Positions 24,601 to 36,600 of a stretch of 64,000 bases of DNA are shown in pieces. The translations under genes were made by a program, and so were the position numbers. Under the pieces are notes generated by a model, which worked only from the letters and a program-made list of their open reading frames with translations, ran no database searches and had not been told where the DNA came from. The DNA lies in NCBI RefSeq assembly GCF_035582795.1, contig NC_134367.1, positions 84,117,062 through 84,181,061 on the forward strand, in the 5' to 3' direction. How positions within the stretch are numbered: position 1 is the stretch's first letter; every line of letters starts with the position of its first letter. This DNA is from Mycteria americana. Its lineage: Eukaryota > Chordata > Aves > Ciconiiformes > Ciconiidae.

Positions 24601-27600
24601 AGCAGAAGTTTGTTACATCACTTTGTGCAATTCCTAAATGGTCCCATAGGATATGGAAATCAACCTCAACAAAAAGAAGATAAACTGAAATATATTGAGA
24701 CATCTCAAGCACTGGAACTGTAGGCAAAGCAAGGTGTGCTGGAGTGTACACTACCGAGCTAAAGGTCAACAATCACAACAGGACTCCACAGTCAGATGTT
24801 TAAGGGCTTTAAGATGCCATCTGAGCATTGGCTTCCTGGTTTAATGCTTTCCAGAGGCACAGAGCTTCCCAAGAATGTGCGGGAAAGGCTCTTTCATCTT
24901 CCTGTGTCAAAATGGGAGAGCTACTTGCTTTCTCACCAAAAGGCTGCATCCTAAACAGCTTGGCTGACAGCTGAGAAAGCTTAGTCTATTAGAATCCCCT
25001 TGAGATTTTGTCCTCTCAAGCTTTTCCATTCAGCTCTTAACGTGAGGCACAACAAAACCTGCCATGGGGTCCTCTGTGCTTTTTTTTCTGTGGCAAGCAA
25101 TGATTAAACAAAGGTTTAAAAGGATTTATAAAACCTTTAAGATACCTCTGAGATCTTCAATAGTCTCCCGTGTTGGCAGCTCCTAAAAAGAAATACACAA
25201 AATTAGTGTGGGCATTTATTAAATTATGTTGAAAAAAATCTATCAATGCAACAGCTACATAATCAAAGGTTAATTACAGCATTGGTAAGTTGCTTAACAT
25301 AACTGAAATTTGGACACGTACCTTGCACAAAATGCAAGGGGTGGGTGAGGGAGATGGTTTTAGAACAGTCATGCTCCAAATTGCATCATTGCAATTGTGT
25401 GTGATGTTTGGGGAGGCAGAAAAAAAAAAATCTAAGATTTTTTTTAAAAAAAAACATTTTGCAGTGCCTAATCCGGATTTTTGTTTTTTAATCATTAAGG
25501 AATAGAATGTGTTCACCTGTTCCACTTTTCCCGCTACGTGTTTCCAAAGTACTAAAATGTGAAGTTTGGTCTCCAGTACTTGGTAACAATTTCTGAATAG
25601 AAAACTAGAGGACAGAGCCATTAAATTATCATAGAATCATTTAGACTGCAAGGAAGCTTTGGAGGTCATTTAGTCCAAATCCCCTCCACCATACACACAC
25701 ACTCAAAGCAGGTACAGTTAGAGCAGGTTGCTCAGGGCCATCTCCAGCAGAGCTTTGACTATCTCCAAAGAAGGAGATTTCACAACCTCTTCCAGTATTT
25801 GACCACCCTCTTGGGGGGGGTGAGGGGTGCGGAGGGGACACAGACATGACACCCCACCCAAAAACACACACACAGTCTTTAAATCCTATTGACCTAATTG
25901 TATTTTCCATGGCTGCAAGTTGCAGCCCCCATCTCTTATCCTGTCACTGAGCAGTTCTGAGAAGAGTGTGCTCAATCTTCTCTATATCTTTCCATAAGAG
26001 GCTGAAGACAGCAGTAAGCTCTTCTTCTAGTCTTAAAAAATATTTTAGCCTTACAAAGGCTAAAACATCCCATCTGCCTGTCCTCATACATCGTGTACCT
26101 CATTCTTCAATCTCCTGGGTGGCTTCTGCTGGATTATCATCAGCAGGTCAGTATTTGTGGGAACTCACTGGGGAGCCCAAAACTAAACACAATACTCAAG
26201 AGGAATACTTCAAGAGTCTTGAATTTAGACTCTGTTGAATTTACAGCCTAAGTGCATAACTAGAAAAAAGTTACTGGAAAAAATTCATGTGGCTCTCTTC
26301 TGGCTGACAGGCACCAAAACCAAGAGGAAATAATTATTATCTCCTAAAATTTCACGGTGGTATCCTGGCAGCAAGAACAGGAGAGTAGCTTTGACAAGAC
26401 CCAACCTACATATTTGGAAGTGGGAGACTTTGACAAGATCCCAAGAAGAAATGGGTTTGCAGAATGGACAAATACTAGAATACTGGGGACTAGGACAGAA
26501 ACAAGGTGAAAAATATTTTACCTTATAAAAGAAAACTATTAATGTCTGTGAATCATACAGATGCTACAAAAAAGGTAAAAACACTCCAGGAAATGAGGAA
26601 ATAGTTCCGATTCAGACCAGGATTTGAACAGTTTGCAGTAAATAGGGACACGGGGTGGGGGTGGAGGGATATGAAAACAGAATGAAGTATCAAATAGCTA
26701 CTTATTCAGAGATCACTAACCATCCTCTGCACTGACTGAGGCAGGAGTCCTGTAGGAAAAATAGCATGGGATCACATAATTAAAGATTTTAATCACAGTA
26801 TACATGGGGAGTAGCTTAAGATTACACCAACAGCATTCATTCTGTTTCTTAATCTTTGGATACTTAACTCTTCAACTTTCTCATGGGTGTTTCCTATTTT
26901 TTTTCTTTAATAACACCACCTACATACATCCCCTTCATCACTTCATACACTACTGATTTAGAAAGCATGACCAATGACATGGAATGCACATACATATATT
27001 TTTAACCTCATGTAGACATCTCCTAGATTTAAATAATGTTTTTAATGCTTTTTTTAAATAGTCAAAAGATGTGTTGGGTTCATTTCATAAGCATAAGACT
27101 AGTTACACAAAACCAAATTATTTAATGCTCCAGGAGCAAATCCCTTCCAAGGTAGCGAGAGGCTGCTCTGACTGCATTAGCCTCTCCCTTCTCTCAAAGC
27201 AGCCACGAAAACTAGTTGCTCTTGGCAAGATTTACAAAGGCCATTTGGTATCTGTAGAGCAGACAGACCCCTCCTAAGAAGTGCAGAATTACGTATACCA
27301 GCTTCAGCTTTGCAAACCCAAACCTTTAGGACAAGGCTGACCAACAGCAGTGGTATACCTAGTAGATCCATGGAATGACCCTTCCTCCTCAGGGCAGACC
27401 TGTGCTTCAAGTGATCACTACCTGGCAACGCAAAACTCTGCGTGGTAAGCTGTGTACTGCATGAAGTGAAGACACTATTACAGAAAAGCACATACTAACC
27501 ATTACTCCAGGTGAGTTCTGCGAGTGCACAGCCTGTATCCTTGAACTGTCGTGAATTGTTTGGGTAGAGTCATTTTGGTTGGTCTCACCAATGACACCAT

Positions 27601-30600
27601 TATCCCTGGTGTTATTGCTGAAAAGGAAGCAAACAAAAAAATAAAGCAATGCTTCTTACCACAGAGGATCACAGTGAGTTTTGGGAAGAAGCAGAGGAAC
27701 AACAACACAATAGGAAGTGGCAGCACAGCACAATGAAATGACAGCACATTTTTTCCCCTCTAATGGTAAAAGCACAGGGCTGAAAAACACTGTAACCCCT
27801 TTTTGCACCTCCTTCCTCTTCAAGACAACCTGCTAAAAATAAATAAATAAAAATCCCTCCATATAAAATCATTCCGGTGTTGTAGGAAGTAGAGCATTGC
27901 TATGAGAAATACAATGACATCTCTTCAAACTCCCTATGTGTATATAAATGTCATTTATCCTGCCTGACACACATATGGATTTACTGGCACAAAAGGCTGT
28001 TTGGGGTTTTTCATTAGACATATAACAGTCAAACACTACTCCTTTCACAATTTTTGCTTTTTACGTCCTTTGACTGTACCCTTGTGTACATACTGCTTAC
28101 CTAACTGCCCGTTTATTTACGAACCTCCCATCAAACAACTGTTTGAAATGCAATACATAATGTATATTAATATAATTATTAGACCACAAAATAAAATTGT
28201 TTCTCTGGTTTTAGCCAAGGCAAACACATATCCATTACTAATTTTGTGTGTTATAGGCAACTTGTTGATCACTTCCTTTGTGGATGCATTCAACCATCTA
28301 CTAACTCTTTTTACACGTATTTTCTACTAGCTTTTCCATGGATAAAAGCAAGTATTTTTGGACAAGGTTTACTAATGAGGACCAACCCACGTTCTCTTTC
28401 TTGAGTGCAATACAATAAAAATTCAGTTAAAAAAAATCAACACTACAGTGAAATATCAAAAACTGTGGGTTTGAGCTTTTTTGTTTGTGAGGTTGGTTTT
28501 TTCCCCAAAAAAAACTTATTTTTAAAACCCTACAGCTGTATATAAGCTATAGAATTATTTACCTGAGGGTCTGAGTCACCTTTCCACAATTTTTTTTGTA
28601 CTTAGCTGGCTTCAAAAACTTGTTCAACCAACCTGTCAACTGCCAGGGCCTGTTTAAAAACTTCTGCCATCCATCTAGTCAAAATACTAAGTTCTTTATT
28701 TTCTGATCAAGTACTAAATAATGGACTGTTGTGCCTATGACCTCCTAAGGGGAACAGTTATGTGATTTAACACAAAAGTTTTAAGTGATTCTACTTCTTA
28801 GCCAAAATAAAGGGAGGATAACAAAAGTTCGCATTCATTTCATTAGCTAGTGAATAGGAAAACACTGAGGTTCTGTTTAAATTTCAACCAGCCTAGAACA
28901 ACTGATGAGCTTCTTAAGTTACTGTATCAGACAGCTGTAAATAGGAAATAGCTTTGTGGGCTGGCGAGAACTAAAGAGCCTGAAAGACATCACCCAACCT
29001 AAAATAAAAACCTTGTATGGTTAGTGACACACGTAAGATACATTTCTCAGAAGAGTCTCGATGTAGGCAGACCTTGACGCTCCCGGCAATGTCACTGCCA
29101 GGAGCATAGCACAGACATGTATGTGTAAAGACACAGAAGAGCAGTAGCACAGAGGTACACAAACAATCGTGATACTACTTAGCTTGCACAGAGCTAGCAG
29201 TAGCGACTGCAAATGCACTGAAAAATACCCAGAGTAAGTTCTTTTATACAGAGCTCTCTGTTGAAGCTCGACTGGTAGTTGTAGTGAACCTGCTCAGTTT
29301 AAGCTTTGGACACTTCTGTGCTGCTGTCACTATCGGATGTACCTTGTTTCAGCATTTTTCATATCTGTCATAACGCCTGGGAACAGTGGAAGCCGCTTGC
29401 CAGCTTCATTTGTTTGTATGACTCAAGCTTGAAAAACCAGCAAGAGGTGTCTCCATTTATTCTGAAAAGTTTACAGTGGAATATTCTACATATACACAAA
29501 TCTGGAAAAAGTCAGTATTAGCCTTTAGCCCAATACTATTTTTACCTTTAATGCCATCTCAACCTGGAAGCAGCCTTATTGCCATTGATTGCTTATTTGC
29601 AGCAAAGACATAGTACTTGGCTGAGAAGTAGAAAGGCTGCAAATACCTACCAAATGCCCCTGAGAAATAAAAGCGGTTCTAGCTTTCCTCATGAACAGGA
29701 CCACAGAAGCATCACAGGCAGTCACAATAAAACATAAAGGGGAAAAGCAACTTGTGCAGCTAGGTTTGATCTGAGGGGGAAGTTACTATAAGCACACAAA
29801 AGCAACATGAGCTCAGACTTTCAAAGTCGTGATAGTAAAGCATTTTCTTTGCCAGCGGGTGCACACCATTTCCTCTCCCCGTCCCAGTAGGTAAGCACAG
29901 CAGGAAGAGGAAAGAGCAAGCATTTAAGGCTTCCCCAGAAAACTTCTCCCAGGTTTCCTCCAGGATCTTTTAGCACCTCCCAGACAGGTCTCTTCCCACT
30001 GCCCTCACCGTGCCCAGCTGCTGCCCCACCCTCTGAATCAGGTGCAGCTCTGCCTGCTTCACCACAAGCATGCTGCGGCCACTGAAAATAAAAGCACTAA
30101 GCAGGTTTTTAAAAGTGCCATTCCTCATACAACTGTAAGGAGCTTTCCTACAATCAAGAGGAATTTCTGCTATGCAGGACCATGATGCAAACTCTTCCAC
30201 TTTACAGAACGTACCAGCAACGTGCAACGAAAACCTTACCTATGATTTGAGGGCTGAACTGTGTTTCCTTTTGGGACCTCTGTATCTTTACATTGCCTTC
30301 CATTTTTTCTTGAGATCTTTTGTTGAACTACTTCGCCTTTATCAAACATAAGGTGCAGACGGTAACTGATCACCTTTATTACCGTGAAGAACACTGTCAC
30401 GGAGCTGCAGTACACAAAAACTGTAACTGCATTTGCTGGAAAAGCCTACAGAAAGAAATAATAAAGACATAATCATAACAGTTTATTTTGAGAAGATGCT
30501 ACTAACATTTTTAAAGTAATTTTCAAACTCTTTATTCCTTATTTTCTATTATTTGTACCTCTACTGAGTTTTGCAACCACAAGAAGTAGTACATCTTCAT

Positions 30601-33600
30601 ACGGTATACTTGAGTTCTGCTCACAGAAAAGGCCTAAGGATTTGTTAAAATTTCAAAACATTTTATAAGATTTCTTCTTCTTTTGATTAGCTGTGAATAT
30701 AATTTATTTCTTAACAAAATCAGTAAAATCTCACAATTGACAAACATTGTAAATCCGCTTAAAAAAATACTGCATTCCCAGGATAATGCAGCTGCAGCCT
30801 TTCCTAAACTATGAACTTATAAAAATAGACACAAAATGAAAACATTAGTTATTAGAAACAATAGTATACTCATATTATTATTAGTATAACCAAAGTATTA
30901 GTTATACAAACAGGAAACCCCTTTTGAAAAATTCTGTCATCTTACCCTGCTTCTCAGTTATGATTTAACAGTAAAACACTGTAGTTTGATCTCCGTCTTC
31001 TAACACTTCACAACACGTTCCCAAGTCTCTTTACCACTGAAGAACTTTAAATAATTAATCAGGACTAGTCAAAACAAATGAATAAAATGCATTTAGAGAG
31101 GCAGACTCTTTGAATTCTTTTTCTAAAGTTCATAATCGTTAATTTGCAGCTGTCTGTGATCTGTTTGCTGATCTGTGATGAGCACCATATTTCTTAGTCA
31201 TTAAAATTAATTACAGTTCAACTATAGTCTGTAAAGTTCTTTCACAGATATGATATACTAACAACATTTTTATACGTAAATACTTCCTTACAGTAAAGGG
31301 CAAATCATAGCAATGGACACTTGCTGTTATAATTGAAGGGCCAAAGCCTTTATCATTATAGTCATGGAATGCCCTTATGTATTGTTGTCACGCAGTTGCA
31401 GTCTCACAATGAGTTTAATCTCTTCTCAGGTTTTTGTTTTTTAAACAGAGCATTACTATATCCCTGCACAATTTGGGGGGGGAGATTTTCAATGCTCTGG
31501 ATTTGCTAAAAGCCTACTGAAGTCAATTTTTAAGACTGGTTTTTACTTGGGCCTAAATCTACTATTTTAAGTATCAGCATTGCAGGTCAAGGAGCATTTG
31601 GATGTAAAGGATTAGAAATCTTTTCAGATTCGTAAATAAACCACACTGATCACACAGGTGAAGGGAAGGGAACAAGGCACACTTACTTCACCTCTAAAAC
31701 AAGTCACCGCATTTATCTTGATGTTGAAATGAATACGTTGAATCATTTCTGTGTTATTACAAGCAAGTGGGTTGCTATTCTGTTGCTGCTTTTGGTTTAG
31801 CGAGACTTCATGCCTTCAAGACGTACATGTGCAAATTTTCAGGCAAATCCTTTTTTATGACTATTCTGATTCATATGCAAAGAATCTATTGCACAAAAGT
31901 GGAGAAGCTATTCAGCATTTAGGTACTACTAATGATCCCTCATAAGACAGACATTACTTTCTACAAGTCGAGGCTTAGTCTGTTAAGACTACTTTGTGGT
32001 ACTACGTATATACTGAAACTAAGCATACCCTTCAGTTATTTAGCGAATCCGAGCAAGAAAGAGGATCAGTTTGCAAAGCCATTGCTGTCAGGATAGAAGG
32101 CTTGGTGGATAAGGCTGAAGAATTTGTGTTTTATGACTAACGTATTTGCAAAACACAAGTTCAAAATTGCTTGGTTTCACCAAGAATGATAGCCAATTAT
32201 CTGTAATGATTTCTTTAAAAAAAGAAATTTGCTCACTTTCCAAGGAATCTCTTCAACTATACACTAAAAAGCACAGGCCAACTGCTTATTATTAAATGAC
32301 AGCTCAGAATGAGCTACTAGAAAAAGAAGTGCTCTATAGGTGATGTTCATAAAGCTTAATAAATATTATATGAATAATGTCAAGAGGACACAACAAAAAT
32401 AGACTTCCAGTAGTGCACTCTATGCATACATAGAGCACGCTACAAGAGAGAATCAAAGGAAGCTCCTAGATTTCTAAGTGGAAAAGAGGACCAGTTTTAG
32501 CAAACGCTGAGCACTGCATGTCTTCATCCCCGCCTTGCGACCAGACCTACTGGAGCTGTGCCCTGAGCGTGCCTGTGGTCTCCCTGCCCATCTGCCCAAC
32601 ATATACAGCGCTTCCCCCTGCGTACATGCCATGCATGCTCACAATCTCAAGCCTGCCTATGTATAGTAAGGCCAGTGCATCCTTAATATTCTGCATCTTG
32701 GGGCTAGCCAAGTAGTACAAGCTGGCAGCTTGCCCCCTGCCCACATGAGGAATTAGGAGAAAGATGAAGCTGAGAACAGAAAGCCCTCAATTTTCTGAAT
32801 CAGGCCTCTTGCATAAGGGTACAAGCGTCATATGACTGCAGTTGGTGTTCCCAGATATGGATAGGTGAAAGCTATCAAATCTGCTTGAGCTAAGGAGGAA
32901 TTAAGTTATAGACCACTGAGGAATTATACGATAGATTCACTTTTGATGCACTATAGTTATAATTAGCCTGGTTTCCTATGGAAACGAGGTTTTATAATCA
33001 CACCATGTGTCTGTGTAGTCATCATCTCTCTCCATCCCCTCTGCTGAATAACTTTTTAATTCTTTGGCTACTTTCAACTAACTTTGAGAGAATACACCCT
33101 ACCGGGACGAGGTCACAGCAGCACACCTCCTGCGTTAACGAGAGGAACCCACACAGCTCTCTGACCTTTTGAATGCTGCCCCAGTGACAGGAATAGCTTC
33201 AATTGAGCTGACATCTTATTAGAAGCTAGAAAAAACACATCCACAAATACAAACTCATTAGAAAGCAGGCTTCATGACATCCCACAGGTTTCTGTGGAAG
33301 CTGTAGCTCTAGCTTTCTTTGCTCTCACCCAATTAAAAACTCTACCATAATGTACTTTTTGTTTTCCAGTAGCTTCCGTTGTTATACCCCGCACCAGAAC
33401 AGCGTGGGGTCACAGGCAGAAATGCAGGCTGGCGTGTTCCAAATGTGGCCTGACTTACTACTGCAAATGCAACACAGTTGACCTGCCCATGCAGGGAGGG
33501 CCTTTGCTTGGGGCTTCTGTCCCCCCAGAGATTGCTCCCAGAGGAACGGCCAAATTCTTTTTCAGGTATCTACTAACATTATCTGAGTAGCACAAAGGTA

Positions 33601-36600
33601 GAGGTGACTGAGGTATATACTTCCTAATATAAAGGTGTGTAACCTTTGAACAAAATACCACACCTTGTAAATTGGACTGAATGATTAAAGTTGATTAGAC
33701 CCAGATGTATCCCACCTGATGCTTGAGCACCGGAGGCATCTAAAGCAAGACAGTGCTGCACCTGGGCCTCACTGTCTTGGTGTGCTACAGGGCACAAATA
33801 AGGGAATTACCAAATAAATATGCAGTCAGCCACTACCATCAGGCTTGCAGAGGTACAAGTGGGAGATAAAATACTGGAGCCAAAGATAAATATTTTTATG
33901 TTAATTTAGCTGAATTAGTAACTAAGAGATGTCCATCACACAGTATAAAACATGGGAAAACAGGTAGCAAATAAAACTCCAGGGGTGTACACTGTTGTAA
34001 GCATGCAATAAATACAGTACATACAGCAAGTACAGTGTAGCTTACCTCTCTTTTGTGGACATATATGTATCCTTACTTTTACAGAGAGATAAAGTGGGTA
34101 AAGTGTGGCCAAATGAGACTGGAAGCAGCTGACACACTGCAAGTTTTATTACAGTTTACCTCTGAGTAATTTATGTGCCCACACCCTCATACTGCCATGT
34201 TGTACTTTTCCTATCACAGCATGATTTGAAGATCTAATGCGTAAGAAGTAACAACCCTGTAAGTTCAAGGGCTTCCTGTCCAACAAAAGGCAGAAGAAAC
34301 ACTCACGAAGCCATTCTGGGGGCTCACCAAAACGTGGACACGCATTCTCTTGTAGCTTGTAAAATAGGCTATAGTACAAGCATTCCTAAAGTTGCATCTC
34401 TGCATCACTGGTGTTGAATTCAGCCCCATGGCTTTGTATAATAATCACCACTATTTTCATGCACAAAACACCTGGGAACCCTGGACTGTTTGGTGGAATA
34501 AGATAACTTTAATTCTTAATCTATTATGAGAGTTGACATGGCAAAGTTAGAAGAGATCTTATTACAATTTTGAAAGTTGATTTTAACAGCAATGATGCCC
34601 CAAATAATATCCAATGTACATTTTTAATTGTATATTTACTACTAAAAAGGATAAATGAGAAAAAAAAGGAAGAGATGGAAACACAGATCTGCATTTTCAG
34701 GGGTGGGGAAGCTAATAACAGAACCATTAGTACCAAAGCAAGCTATGCTGACAAAGCTAGAGAATGAAATCCTCGATCCACACAACAGAAACAACTTGAC
34801 ACTATAAGCTTCCTGACGCTACTGTCAGCACATCTCTGCTGAGCCAGTGTGAAAAATCTAAAAACACCTGGATGAGTTTTGCCATTTCATTTGAATCAAA
34901 CTGTTCCAGAGAGACTTTCTGACTTCGACAAAAGTGTGATTAAGATTATCCCAAGCAAAGGAAAATTTTAAAAAGTAGTACTCCGATTTGTTTTGACTTT
35001 GCCATTTCAAGAAATGTCAGTGACTGCTTTAGCAGAATCCAAAACTACTGGCATCAAGTGTGTAACAAATATCACCCCAAACATTACTGAAGATGATATT
35101 ATAAGTAAAATTTCCCAAATAAAATCTTTAGTTAAAAAGCAGGTTCAAGTTTCTAAGTGGCAAGAATATGTCTTGCACAAAGTTTACAAAGCCCAACTAC
35201 TTAAAAGCAAGAAAACAAGTACTTAAGGACATCATTACTCTCAAGCAGCCAGCATAATAAATGCATTATTCTTATAGAGAAAGAAGAATTCCCATAGCAA
35301 TACATTAGCTCAAGAACACAAGCCCTGCATTTAACCAGATGATTCATCAGAAAGTCAACCAGTCTGCAGAAAAAGCAAGTCCATCTAGATTGGCAAAGAT
35401 GAAGCCCAAGAGAGAGAGTGTTAAGTAGATAAAGTCAGGTTTTCTCCCCTCCCCTTTAAATAATATCTTTTTTTACCTTAGCTCTGACCTACAATGTAGT
35501 TTGTATCCAGCGTTCTTTTGTGCAACTCTGCATGCCTTCTTCCATGCTGCCATTTCAGAAGTTTCCCCCAAGGAAATACATATTCTTTCAGATACATACT
35601 CACACCAACTGGAAAAAAGTTAACCTTTACTTTTTTTTTTCTTTTTAATTACACATACCACTTTGACAGTCAATCCTACAATGTAAGACTCTTGCTGGTT
35701 TGCACAGGAAATACACCCTATCAATCAGAAGAAAGCATATTGTTATCTTGGTTCATTAACTCTATGAGCCATGCTTACAGGAATTCACTGCAATCCACGC
35801 CACAAAATACAGTATACCAACTGATTTTTAAAAATACAAGATTTTCTTTTCACCGGGATTGCAGAGGGATTCGTGAATGCTCTTTGATTTCAAAAATCAG
35901 GCCAATATCTGACACACAGGGTGAAGAGACCTATTTAGAAATTTTATCCAACGATAAAAAAAAAAACCATCTACAGAACATAGTTAAGAATTTAGTTGAG
36001 TCACTGTGAGAGCCAAAGGGATAGAAATTGTTTCCAATGGAAGCAATTGGAAGCATTGGAAATTGTTTCCAATGGAAGCTACAATCACTGAAGAACAGAC
36101 CAATGAATAGGTGCAATGATCCAGCAAACTATACTTTTAAGCTTTTCTCACACGGGGAGAACACACACAAAAATAGAGCAAAAGTTTCAAGTTTTCAAGG
36201 CAAATAATTTTCAAGTCTGGCAAACAAATTCTAGTTATTAAAATCATTTACTTGCAGTGTTTAAATTTCAGCACAACGGGAGCTGCATGTCACGAAAAGC
36301 CATGTGACTCACCAGTGACATTCAGCAAGGCATATTAATTACGTGGTATTTGGATTTTTCCGTTTATTTACCCTTCTCAGCAGGTAAGGCTGGAGCGGAC
36401 TTGAAAAAAAACCAAAAAGTCTCTAAAAGAGGTTTTTTGCACAAACGTCCCCACGGTCATTCGGCATTTGCGGAGGCCAGCACTGCACCCCTGCCCAAGT
36501 AACGCTCCCCGACCGCTTCAGCAGGGCCGAGAGGTCCGGCCCCAGAGTAACGCGCCCGGCGCACTTACCCCGTTAACCTCTAGACACAAAATCCTCCCGT

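Noticed and set aside
35518-36009. 163-codon plus-strand frame in PCNX2 intron 1
   Set aside because: It has no family resemblance, contains homopolymer-encoded F and K runs, and lacks supporting splice or promoter signals, so chance is more likely.
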